Positions 53,093 through 61,189 of a stretch of DNA of 64,000 nucleotides are shown in pieces (within the stretch, counting starts at the first letter, position 1; each line of letters begins with the position of its first letter). The notes beneath the pieces are model-generated. The model ran no database searches. It saw only the letters and a program-made list of their open reading frames with translations, and was not told where the DNA came from. The DNA is from Halomonas sp. S3-1-1 (GTDB lineage Bacteria; Pseudomonadota; Gammaproteobacteria; Pseudomonadales; Halomonadaceae): assembly GCF_023757625.1 (NCBI RefSeq), contig NZ_JALGBZ010000001.1, forward strand, positions 620,001 through 684,000, written 5' to 3'. The translations under genes and the position numbers were made by a program.

Positions 53093-53451
53093 CTAACGTT
53101 GCCGATTTCGCAGCACCATTACCCCCGCGATCAGAATCATGCCCATAGCCAGCCATGCCTGGACGTCGGGCACTTCTCGAAATAGTAGGTAGCCCCACAG
53201 ACTGGCAAAAACTAGATAGGGGTAATCAAAGGTTCCTACCAATGCGGAAGGGGCGATTTGGTAGGCTTGGCCACGCCGGTATTCACGGCGATCCACAGCA
53301 GCGCGCAGGCGCTCACGATCAACAGCGTTTCGGGAACCAGCCGTTGCCATTCACCAAACAGAAAAGGCGCGCACTCAGGAAGTGCGGCGGTGTCATAGAT
53401 GGCTACTAGCACGCTTAAAAGACAGCCTAACGCCAAAAAGGTTAGGTTCAA
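53093..53451 (-). pseudogene. EamA/DMT transporter, truncated and frameshifted
   Basis: Two overlapping minus-strand frames together give the C-terminal half of an EamA carrier. One carries NLTFLALGCLLSVLVAIYDTAALPE and LLIVSACALLWIAVNTGVA; the other continues AYQIAPSALVGTFDYPYLVFASLWGYLLF and WLAMGMILIAGVMVLR. The frame change is around 53255-53280, a one-base indel. The N-terminal half, about 150 residues, is missing. It is a relic. Confidence 0.75.
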
Positions 53452-53597
53452 TCGTTTGCGTTTAGATACCGGTGGTAAGCTCCCATCGTGCGAACAGTCC
53501 GGTGTCGTTCAGCCCAGCATGCAATAACCGAGATGAAAATACTGCCCTGGCTCGCGATGAGTTCGCGGAGTAAATGTTACGGGGTAATAACGCCGCG

Positions 53598-54497
53598 CTA
53601 TTCAAGCGTCAGGTCGCCACCGTATTCAATGCACCTAGACTCATTGGTCACGGGATCAGTGAACTCGAAGCCCTTAGAAAGTAGCTGCAAGGGGCGCGTG
53701 ACGTCATCCGGCGAGAGCGGCTGTAGCACCGGGTAGTAGCGGTCGTTCAAAATCGGCCAGCCGAGAGCCTGCATGTGTAGGCGAAGCTGGTGGCGGCGCC
53801 CGCTGACGGGATGCAATTCGAAAAGCGCTTGGGTGTCGGTTTGCTGCACGCAGCGGATCACCGAGTGACTGTTGGCGTCGCCCTCACCAATCCGCATGCG
53901 AAAGCGCTGCTCGCTTGTCTCGATGCGATTCTTTACCTCCCACTCTCGACCCACCCATGACGTAGCACCGTCTACCTCGGCGATGGCCTGGTAGGTCTTG
54001 TGAATCTGACGTGACGTGAACAGCTGGTGATACAGCGGGCGGGTTTCGGGATTCAGCGAACACAGCACCAATCCGGCCGTCACGCGATCCAGACGATGCA
54101 CCGGCTGCAGCGTCTCGATCCCCGTGCTTTGTCGCAGACGCTGTTGCAGGCACTCGTTGACGTAGCGCCCGACGGGCGTGACGGGCAGAAAGTGCGGTTT
54201 GTAGGCCACCAGAATGTGCTCGTCCCGATAGACCGTATGCTCGGCGAAGGGAATGCTCGGCTCGCTTGCCACTTCGCGGTAATAAAACACGCGAAGCTGT
54301 GGCTTGAAGAATGAGGCCGGTGTAATCCATGAGCCGTCATCGCGATGCACCTTGCCGGTGGCCATGCGCTCACGCCATGTCGCTTCATTGATGGCCGGAA
54401 ACGCGAGCAGCAGATACTCAAGCACCGTCGACACACCGGGATTGACCTGAGGCAGGCTCAGCTTCGAAGGGCGTTGGGATATGGACATGGGATGCAT
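53598..54497 (-). CDS. RluA-family pseudouridine synthase
   Basis: The 299-residue protein has an S4-like start (LEYLLLAFPAINEATWRERMATGKVHRDDG) and the RluA catalytic domain with HRLDR (catalytic Asp137), followed by FELHPVSGRRHQLRLHMQALGWPILND. It isomerises uridine in rRNA or tRNA; which site is unknown. Start ATG 54497 is chosen; an ATG at 54488 is equally possible. Confidence 0.88.
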   Translation of the reverse strand: MHPMSISQRPSKLSLPQVNPGVSTVLEYLLLAFPAINEATWRERMATGKVHRDDGSWITPASFFKPQLRVFYYREVASEPSIPFAEHTVYRDEHILVAYKPHFLPVTPVGRYVNECLQQRLRQSTGIETLQPVHRLDRVTAGLVLCSLNPETRPLYHQLFTSRQIHKTYQAIAEVDGATSWVGREWEVKNRIETSEQRFRMRIGEGDANSHSVIRCVQQTDTQALFELHPVSGRRHQLRLHMQALGWPILNDRYYPVLQPLSPDDVTRPLQLLSKGFEFTDPVTNESRCIEYGGDLTLE

Positions 54498-54653
54498 CAC
54501 CGATCGGGAAGGGGCTGGGTGGCGGTCGCGCTAGTGTAACCGAGAGGGGCATTCGTGTCGGGCGAGACATGGTGGCGCTGGATAAGTGGCAATGAGTTGG
54601 CCGTAGGTGGGCCAACTCACCGATGGTGATAGATAGGGATAACAAGGGAAAGA

Positions 54654-54676
54654 CGCCTGACATCCTGTGTCAGGCG
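54654..54676 (-). terminator. Terminator-like hairpin after the MFS gene
   Basis: CGCCTGACA and TGTCAGGCG form a nine-base stem around a five-base loop, ten bases after the MFS stop, with TCTTTCCC following on the minus strand. Confidence 0.65.
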
Positions 54677-54686
54677 CCCCGTAGCA

Positions 54687-55901
54687 TTACGCGGTTGCCA
54701 TACTCAAGCGGGGAACCGGCTTGTCATTGATCGGAAGATGAATCAATGCAGAGATAAACGCCAGTATGATCGCCGACCACCAGATCGGGCCATAAGACCC
54801 GTAGTAGTCGTAAATGATCCCCCCGGCCCATGCCCCCAGAAAGCTGCCTACCTGATGAGAGAAAAATACCAGGCCATAGAGCGTCGACAGGTAACGAGCG
54901 CCAAAGATCTGACGAACCAGCCCCGATGTGATCGGCACGGTGCCCAACCAGCAAAACCCTATCGCAGCGCCGAAAATGAGCGCTGTCATGTCAGTAGTCG
55001 GCAGCATCACGAAGGCAGCGATCACGGCCGTACGCACGAAGTACAGCGCAGACATCACATAACGTTTGCTGTAGCGGTCTGCCATGGCCCCCCAAAAATA
55101 AGAGCCACCGATGTTGAAGATGCCTACATAGGCCAGCGCCATGGCCGCGGTCGAGGCCGAGATGCTTTTATCCGCCAGATAACTTGGAAGGTGCGTGGCG
55201 ATAAACATCACATGAAAACCACACACAAAAAAGCCGATATGAATTAACCAATAGCCCTTGTGTGTGAAGGCTTCCATCAAGGCATCCTTCAGTGTCTGCA
55301 AGTCATCTTGTACAGGGTGTGCGGTAGATGTGTCCTGCTTTGCCGTTTTGATGAACAGTGCAAACACCACCATGAAACTGCACATGACTGCGAATATCTG
55401 CAGGGCACCTTGCCAATCGGAAATACTTAATAACGTCTGAGCACCCGGAATCATTGCAAACATGCCAAACGAGCCTGCTGCCGTAGTCAAGCCAAAGGCC
55501 TTGGCTGCATGTTGTGCAGGCACCACTTTCGCAACGGCACCCAAAACGATCACGTAACTGGTGGCACTCAATCCAAACCCGACCAGCACACCCAGAGACA
55601 GGTACATCATGGTGGGTTCGGTGGTGATCGAGGTCAGGTACAGGCCCAGGGCGTACGCGATGGCACCTGCAATGATAATGCGCTTTGGCCCCCAGCGGTC
55701 GGCCGCCATGCCCACAAACGGCTGGAAGGCGCCAAACAGTAGATTTTGTAATGCAATGGCAAAGCTGAAGAACTCACGGCCCGTCTGGAAGTAGTCGGAA
55801 ATGGGCGTCATGAAAATGCCAAAGGACTGCCTGATCCCCAGGCTGGTAATCAAGATCCCTATGCTCAGCCAAACCAGGAGTGGAAATCGAAAAATAGTCA
55901 T
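54687..55901 (-). CDS. MFS transporter (monocarboxylate/oxalate-formate type)
   Basis: The 404-residue protein has 12 helices and the MFS loop GMAADRWGPKRIIIAGA, with SLGIRQSFGIFMTPISDYFQTGREFFSFAIALQNL near the start. This is typical of the monocarboxylate-porter-like MFS group. The central loop (TAKQDTSTAHPVQDDLQ) is cytoplasmic. The substrate is unknown. A LysR gene lies upstream on the same strand. Confidence 0.88.
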   Translation of the reverse strand: MTIFRFPLLVWLSIGILITSLGIRQSFGIFMTPISDYFQTGREFFSFAIALQNLLFGAFQPFVGMAADRWGPKRIIIAGAIAYALGLYLTSITTEPTMMYLSLGVLVGFGLSATSYVIVLGAVAKVVPAQHAAKAFGLTTAAGSFGMFAMIPGAQTLLSISDWQGALQIFAVMCSFMVVFALFIKTAKQDTSTAHPVQDDLQTLKDALMEAFTHKGYWLIHIGFFVCGFHVMFIATHLPSYLADKSISASTAAMALAYVGIFNIGGSYFWGAMADRYSKRYVMSALYFVRTAVIAAFVMLPTTDMTALIFGAAIGFCWLGTVPITSGLVRQIFGARYLSTLYGLVFFSHQVGSFLGAWAGGIIYDYYGSYGPIWWSAIILAFISALIHLPINDKPVPRLSMATA

Positions 55902-55992
55902 AAGTTGCTCTTGTTATACCTTGAGTGATTAGAGTGTTCTTCGTTTACGCTTACCGTTCTTGATCGCCACTTTTAATGGCGTGCACCGCCAC

Positions 55993-56024
55993 CTTTTCCA
56001 TGGCCCTGGTGAACCATGGAAAAG
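55993..56024. promoter_or_regulatory. Long inverted repeat upstream of the MFS gene
   Basis: CTTTTCCATGG and CCATGGAAAAG are perfect 11-base arms around a ten-base spacer, about 90 to 120 bases upstream of the MFS start. The 413-base gap 55902-56314 otherwise shows no gene. It may be a LysR binding site or an RNA hairpin in the leader. Confidence 0.45.
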
Positions 56025-56314
56025 TAATGGCAGCTGCAAAACAGATAAAAAACTTCAGTAACTTCGAAGACGTGGACTGAAGAAAGGTGCGTATACGAGC
56101 GTCATTCGAAGCCTAAGGAGTATCGGGGGGTAACTCAAATGATAAAAAGTGCAGTGATCCATGCAGATTTTACATACGACACACGGGGCGTGAGGCTAGC
56201 GCTGTGCTTGGGGTGAAGGCGGGCAAGTCGGCGGATTGCCCTAAATCGATATGACTAGCTCGTGCAGATCGGCCTCGATGCTCGACGTGCATATGTAACG
56301 AGCCAGTGTTGCTT

Positions 56315-57292
56315 TCATTGTTGCTCTGTCCGGGGCATGGCATCAGCCTCGGCATCCAAACCCATGTCCATCACACGTTTGGCGATGAGCTTGCCACACT
56401 CTTCCTTGACGAGGTTTCTCAACCACTCCTGTGAGGGCGAGTGATCACAGCGTGGGTGCCAAATCATGGAATAATCGAACGGCGTAAAGTGAAAGGGCAA
56501 CGGCTTCACGACCAGGTTATGACGCTCGGACACCAGATAGGCCAAATCGGCAGGCACCGTAATGATGAGGGGCATCGTATCCACAATCGCCAGTGCCGCT
56601 TCCAGGTGATAGGCCCTTAACACCGTGCGCCGCTTGGGCTTGTCTTTTAGCGCCTGTTCGATCAGCGATTTAACCCCGTCACTGATGGCAATCAGGGCAT
56701 GAGGAAAATTCAGATAATCGTCCAGACACATATCTCTATCCGCGAGTGGGTGCTGTTTGGATAACAGGCATGACACGCCAACACGGCCCAATGTTTCATA
56801 TTGCAAGGGCTCAATAGAGTGAATAGGGCGACAAATGGCTAAATCCGCTCGACCGTACGTTAGTTGCTCTTTTACATGCTCATCTTGTAATGGCAGGAAC
56901 TCGAGCGCGATGTTGGGGGCTTCCTGATATATGCGGGGCAGGGCAAATGGCAAGATGGTTTGCATCGCATAATCAGTAGTGACGATTGTAAATGCCTGAT
57001 CACACGAGCCGGGGTCAAACTCGATGGGAGACAAAAGCTGACTCAGAAGTCCGAGAGGTTCGTCCAGCGCTTTGTTCATCGATAACGCTTTCTCGGTCGG
57101 GATCAGGTTCTGCCCCTGGCGGGTAAACAGCGGGTCTGACAGCAAGCCGCGTAACCGCCCCAGTACTCGGCTCATTGCGGACTGGCTCAGGTTCAAACGA
57201 TTTGCAGCTCTGCTGACGCTGCGTTCCTCGACCAGAATCTGCAACGCGACCAACAGGTTAAGGTCCCGACGATAAATCTCTTCGACGTTCAT
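56315..57292 (-). CDS. LysR-family transcriptional regulator
   Basis: The 325-residue protein has a LysR HTH at about 8-65 (LNLLVALQILVEERSVSRAANRLNLSQSAMSRVLGRLRGLLSDPLF) and a substrate-binding domain (FTIVTTDYAMQTILPFALPRI, YGRADLAICRP). The style recalls the NodD/LeuO-like subgroup. It probably controls the MFS carrier downstream. Confidence 0.9.
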   Translation of the reverse strand: MNVEEIYRRDLNLLVALQILVEERSVSRAANRLNLSQSAMSRVLGRLRGLLSDPLFTRQGQNLIPTEKALSMNKALDEPLGLLSQLLSPIEFDPGSCDQAFTIVTTDYAMQTILPFALPRIYQEAPNIALEFLPLQDEHVKEQLTYGRADLAICRPIHSIEPLQYETLGRVGVSCLLSKQHPLADRDMCLDDYLNFPHALIAISDGVKSLIEQALKDKPKRRTVLRAYHLEAALAIVDTMPLIITVPADLAYLVSERHNLVVKPLPFHFTPFDYSMIWHPRCDHSPSQEWLRNLVKEECGKLIAKRVMDMGLDAEADAMPRTEQQ

Positions 57293-57502
57293 GCTCGGCC
57301 TTGATGGTTATAACAATAGTGGCTTTTAAATTAGGTGTTTATACAAAAATATACCGTGGGGTAGGGGCACGTGGTTGCAGAAACCCCGTGCAGGCCACTT
57401 TTTGGTATTAAACATTTCCTACCCGGCCCATGCACGTATTCAGGATGCTGATGGGCCGAATGTGTCGCAAACCATAACGGCAATGACGCACGCGGTTGCA
57501 TT

Positions 57503-57604
57503 GATGCTTGGTTCGAGCCGGGCTGGCTGATTACGGCGGCTGGCGACAGACGCCGCTACGAGTGGGACATTGCCATTCGCGCAGTCGAGACCATCGCTTT
57601 CACC
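57503..57604 (+). pseudogene. Decayed guaA fragment
   Basis: The frame reads GDRRRYEWDIAIRAVETIAF, against [20 protein letters not shown] of the intact GuaA. Base similarity over the core (57542-57602) is clear, with many differences at codon third positions, so it comes from a diverged guaA rather than a fresh copy. Upstream, DAWFEPGW can be matched loosely to [13 protein letters not shown] with an internal deletion. It has the same orientation as guaA and marks the likely far end of an inserted block. Confidence 0.7.
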
Positions 57605-57692
57605 AGCACCAACGAGGGCTTGAAAAAGGCGAGCATGCGGTATCTTGAAGCGCGTCTTTTATTATGATGCTGAAGCTAAATTTCTTATGAAG

Positions 57693-57706
57693 TTACCGAT
57701 CGGTAA
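57693..57706. repeat. 14-base perfect palindrome
   Basis: TTACCGATCGGTAA is a perfect palindrome in the noncoding region 57605-58294. It has the size of a TetR-type operator, but no adjacent gene start is evident. Confidence 0.35.
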
Positions 57707-57924
57707 TTAAGGTTGAAGCCTCTATTCAGATGTGTTGATCGCCTGACCGGCTTGCCATAAGACGTGTTCACCTTGGATAAACCGTTCTTTCAATGCTTCT
57801 CTGTGCCGTCATTTCAAGGTTGCCTGTAAGCACACCCTTTGAGTTCGACTGCATCGGGTGAACCGAGAGTACACCTGAAGAGAAAAAGTTAAAGAAAAAG
57901 GTATGAAGCATACGACCACTACCA

Positions 57925-57971
57925 TTCGAGCTGAATATCGAACTCGTTCGGCTCATGGTTCGAGCCGAATA
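57925..57971. repeat. Direct and inverted repeats around TTCGAGC
   Basis: TTCGAGCTGAATA (57925-57937) and TTCGAGCCGAATA (57959-57971) are direct repeats with one difference. TTCGGCTC (57947-57954) and GAGCCGAA (57962-57969) form an eight-base hairpin arm pair. The function is unknown. Confidence 0.4.
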
Positions 57972-58222
57972 GGTGCTGTAATCGGCTCAACTTTCATTAG
58001 GTACTGCTGACCCGAGCAGCCTGTAGCGCGCTTCGTTTGCAAGAGCTTCGTTCTCGACCAAGGGCAATGTTGCTGTACGTCGCTCGAGCGAGAACTTTTC
58101 CAATATCGCACCTTTCATGTGCTTTAGGCACTTATGTGGTGCGACGAAATGGCTTTTGAAAGCGTTCAGTACCCTAAATACCGCCCTTTTAAAAATGGCA
58201 TGAACCTTGCTTTTCATTTAGG

Positions 58223-58240
58223 TAAGTAAACAGTTACTTA
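58223..58240. promoter_or_regulatory. Candidate TetR operator upstream of the TRAP-GGT operon
   Basis: TAAGTAA-N4-TTACTTA is a perfect inverted repeat ending 54 bases before the TRAP binding-protein start. The operon's last gene encodes a TetR-family regulator, the natural partner. Confidence 0.5.
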
Positions 58241-58294
58241 ACTCAATCACCGTAGAGCGCTACCTCCATTGGCGCCTTGGCAGAGGGTCTTATC

Positions 58295-59305
58295 ATGAAA
58301 ATGCAACTCCATAACGCCAAACTGAAAGCAATCGCGTATAGCGTGGCACTGGGCGCCTTGACCCTTGCCAACACCGCGAGCGCCAATATACACATGAAAT
58401 TCCACCACGACCTGCCGGAAGATAGCGCCCAGCACTTGGCGGCTGAGCGCTTCAAGCAGGCCGTGGAGGAGCGCAGCGACGGTGAGATCACCGTGCAGCT
58501 CTTTCCCAACAATACGCTGGGTGACGATGTCGAGGTGACCCAGCAGATGCAGATGGGCGCGGTGGAAGCAGCGATCATTCCCACGGCCAAGCTTTCGGGT
58601 TTCGTGCCCGCCATGCAGATCGTCGATCTGCCGTTTTTATTTCCCTCGCCGGAAGTCGCCCATACCGTGCTCGACGGTCAGGCCGGCGACGATCTGCTCG
58701 CCACCACCGAGCAGGTGGGCCTGAAGGGCGTCACGTTCTGGGAGAGCGGCTTCAAGCAGTTCACCTGCAACCACGCGATCGAGGGCCCGGAAAGCTTCGA
58801 AGGGCAGAAGGTGCGGGTGATGCAGAGCCCCATCATCATGGAGCAGTTCAGCGCCATGGGCGCTAACCCAGTGCCCATCGCCTTTGGTGAAACCTACAAC
58901 GCCTTGCAGCAGCGGGTGGTGGATTGCCAGGAAAACCCGCTGGTGTCGATTACCCAGATGCGGTTTTTCGAAGTGCAGTCGGACGTGGTCATCAGTAACC
59001 ATGCGTATCTGGGCTACGCGTTCCTGTTCAGTCAGCGCTGGTTCGATGGTCTGAGCGAGGACGACCAAGCGCTATTGACCGAGGTTGCGCGCGAAGCCAC
59101 CACTTTCCAGCGCGAAGAAACCGCCCGTCGCGAAGAGGGCTACATCGCTACCATCGAAGCCAGTGGTACCAACGTAAGCTCCCTCGACGACGAGCAACTG
59201 GCGGCGTTTCGTGAGGCAACCGCCTCGGTGCACGAGGCCTTCGCCAGCGAAATCGGCGCCGATCTAATGGACGAGTTCCAGCAAGCGATCGCCAACGCCG
59301 AGTAA
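58295..59305 (+). CDS. dctP: TRAP transporter substrate-binding protein (DctP family)
   Basis: The 336-residue protein has a signal peptide ending in SANIH near residue 31, then a DctP domain: MKFHHDLPEDSAQHLAAERFKQAVEERSDGEITVQLFPNNTLGDD, FEGQKVRVMQSPIIMEQFSAMGANPVP and VVDCQENPLVSI. It binds an organic solute for the DctQM pair downstream. The ATG at 58295 has an AGAGGG ribosome site. Confidence 0.92.
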   Translation: MKMQLHNAKLKAIAYSVALGALTLANTASANIHMKFHHDLPEDSAQHLAAERFKQAVEERSDGEITVQLFPNNTLGDDVEVTQQMQMGAVEAAIIPTAKLSGFVPAMQIVDLPFLFPSPEVAHTVLDGQAGDDLLATTEQVGLKGVTFWESGFKQFTCNHAIEGPESFEGQKVRVMQSPIIMEQFSAMGANPVPIAFGETYNALQQRVVDCQENPLVSITQMRFFEVQSDVVISNHAYLGYAFLFSQRWFDGLSEDDQALLTEVAREATTFQREETARREEGYIATIEASGTNVSSLDDEQLAAFREATASVHEAFASEIGADLMDEFQQAIANAE

Positions 59306-59315
59306 TACGCCCCGC

Positions 59316-59344
59316 AAGAGGGCCGGTATCCCGCTGGCCCTCTT
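59316..59344 (+). other. Terminator-like hairpin between dctP and dctQ
   Basis: AAGAGGGCC and GGCCCTCTT form a nine-base stem followed by TTCTTT. Being inside the operon, it probably acts as a partial attenuator, giving more binding protein than permease. Confidence 0.6.
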
Positions 59345-59376
59345 TTCTTTGAAGTGTTCCTGATAGGGAGTGCGCC

Positions 59377-59880
59377 ATGCGCAAACTTGATGCTTGGCTG
59401 TCGCGCAGCGAGGAAGTCGTGATCGGCCTGCTGATTCTCTCCGCCGCGCTCATCCTCTTTGCCAACGTGGTGGCCCGCTACGTGTTCAACTTCGGGTTCT
59501 CCTGGGCGGAGGAGCTGGTGCGTTACCAGATCGTCTGGATGGTGCTGCTGGGCGCCAGTGTGGCGGCCCGCCAAGGCATTCACATCGGCATCGATATTCT
59601 GCGCCGCTTCAGCCCGCCGTCCATCGCGCAGGCGCTGGAACTGCTGGTGCACGCGATCTCGATCGCTTTCTGCGCCTTTCTGGTGTTTTACGGTATCGAG
59701 CTCACCGAGCAAACCCACCGGTTCGGCCAGGTCAGCTCGGCGCTGCAGGCGCCCATGTGGGTCGTGCAGTTGGCCATTCCCGTCGGTGCCTTGCTGATGG
59801 GCATTCGCTTTACCCAGCACTTCTTCCGCGCTTTGCTCGGCCGTCGGCAGGCCAGCGCCCACCTCGATCAGATTGGATGA
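59377..59880 (+). CDS. dctQ: TRAP transporter small permease (DctQ family)
   Basis: The 167-residue protein has four helices with VIGLLILSAALILFANVVARYVFNFGFSWAEELVRYQIVWMVLLGASVAARQGIHIGID, the DctQ signature. It forms the inner-membrane complex with the next product. It ends four bases before the dctM start. Confidence 0.9.
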   Translation: MRKLDAWLSRSEEVVIGLLILSAALILFANVVARYVFNFGFSWAEELVRYQIVWMVLLGASVAARQGIHIGIDILRRFSPPSIAQALELLVHAISIAFCAFLVFYGIELTEQTHRFGQVSSALQAPMWVVQLAIPVGALLMGIRFTQHFFRALLGRRQASAHLDQIG

Positions 59881-59884
59881 ACCC

Positions 59885-61165
59885 ATGGTTATCACGTTTT
59901 TAGTGCTGCTGGCGGCGTTGATGCTGGTAGGGGCACCGATCTTCATCGCCCTGGCCGGCTCGGTCATGGCGACGATGGGCAGCTTCAGCCACATTCCGCT
60001 GGCCATCGTCGTCGAGCGGCTGTTCGCGGGGCTGGACAAGTTTCCGCTCATGGCGATTCCGTTTTTCATCCTGACCGGTAGCCTGATGAGTGCCGGCGGG
60101 CTCTCACAGCGGATCATCCGTTTCGCTAATTTGCTGGTGGGGCGCTTTACTGGCGGCATGGGGATGACGGCGGTGTCATCGAGTATGTTCTTCGGCGCCA
60201 TTTCCGGCTCCAGCCCTGCAACGGTGGTCGCGGTGGGGTCGCTACTCTACCCGGCGATGCGTAAGGAGGGCTATTCCGGGCCGTTCTCCATTGGTTTGCT
60301 GGTCTCCTCCGGCTCGCTTGGCATCATCATTCCGCCTTCGGTGGTGATGATCGTCTACGCGGCGGTCACCGGGGTATCGGTTGGCGCGCTGTTCATGGCG
60401 GGGGTGGGCGCGGGGCTTTTATACGCCGCGTGCTTTCTGCCGTACTGCTGGTATCGCGCCAGGAAAGATGGCGTCGCCCCGATGGACCCGCCCAGCTGGC
60501 GCGAGGTATTGGCCGGGCTGAAAGACGCTTCCTGGGGGCTTGGCGTGCCTGTCGTGGTGCTGGGCGGCATTTATCTGGGCATCTTCACGCCTACCGAGGC
60601 CGCTGCGGTGTCGGTGGTCTACGCGCTGTTAGTTGCGGCGCTGATCTACCGCGAAAAAAGCGTCAAGGAGCTGTTTCAGAGCATGATCGACGCGGCGACC
60701 ACGACTGCTCAGGTGATGATCATTCTCGCGGCGGCCTCGGTACTGGCCTGGTTTCTGACCAGTAATGGCTTGGCCACTCAGCTCGCCAACGCCATCCTGT
60801 CGCTCTCCGAGAACCCTTACCACATCTTCTTGCTGATCAACGTGACCGTGTTGATTGCCGGCATGTTCCTGGATGCCTCTTCGATCATGGTGATTCTCGG
60901 GCCGCTGTTTTACGCGGTGGGCACGCGCATCGGTATCGACCCGGTCCACTTGGGGGCAGTGCTCACCGTGAACGGGGCGATCGGCATGTTCACGCCGCCC
61001 TTCGGGCTCAACCTGTTCGTGGCGGGCACACTCGAGGGCGTCGATTACGTACAAACGGTGCGCGGAGCGCTGCCCTTTATCGGCATCGCGCTCATCGCCT
61101 TGGTGCTGCTGACCTACCTTCCTGCGGTCAGCATGTGGCTACCCAATATGGTGTACGGCGGCTAA
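59885..61165 (+). CDS. dctM: TRAP transporter large permease (DctM family)
   Basis: The 426-residue protein has the DctM landmarks FPLMAIPFFILTGSLMSAGGLSQRI, FFGAISGSSPATVVAVGSLLYP, IIPPSVVMIVYAAVTGVSVG, FTPTEAAAVSVVYALL and GMFTPPFGLNLFV. The ATG at 59885 follows the dctQ stop by four bases. It is the transport subunit. Confidence 0.92.
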   Translation: MVITFLVLLAALMLVGAPIFIALAGSVMATMGSFSHIPLAIVVERLFAGLDKFPLMAIPFFILTGSLMSAGGLSQRIIRFANLLVGRFTGGMGMTAVSSSMFFGAISGSSPATVVAVGSLLYPAMRKEGYSGPFSIGLLVSSGSLGIIIPPSVVMIVYAAVTGVSVGALFMAGVGAGLLYAACFLPYCWYRARKDGVAPMDPPSWREVLAGLKDASWGLGVPVVVLGGIYLGIFTPTEAAAVSVVYALLVAALIYREKSVKELFQSMIDAATTTAQVMIILAAASVLAWFLTSNGLATQLANAILSLSENPYHIFLLINVTVLIAGMFLDASSIMVILGPLFYAVGTRIGIDPVHLGAVLTVNGAIGMFTPPFGLNLFVAGTLEGVDYVQTVRGALPFIGIALIALVLLTYLPAVSMWLPNMVYGG

Positions 61166-61189
61166 ACGCCTGAAACAAGGATGACGATA

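Larger units (their letters stand above)
49116..57604. mobile_element. Putative genomic-island remnant at the guaA 3' end
   Basis: The block begins at the guaA stop and ends near a decayed second guaA fragment in the same orientation. The left 3.5 kb is strongly AT-rich and has cargo genes unlike the surroundings; the rest carries a broken EamA gene, RluA-type, MFS and LysR genes. The guaA 3' end is a documented attachment site for integrase-borne islands. No integrase, relaxase or clear terminal repeat is visible, so this is a relic or an unproven island. Confidence 0.4.

Noticed and set aside
56170..56355. Short minus-strand reading frame after the LysR gene
   Set aside because: It overlaps the LysR 3' end, has no ribosome site and has a random-looking composition.
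57768..58217. Two short minus-strand reading frames in the gap before the TRAP operon
   Set aside because: No ribosome site, no recognisable domain and no coding-type third-position bias.
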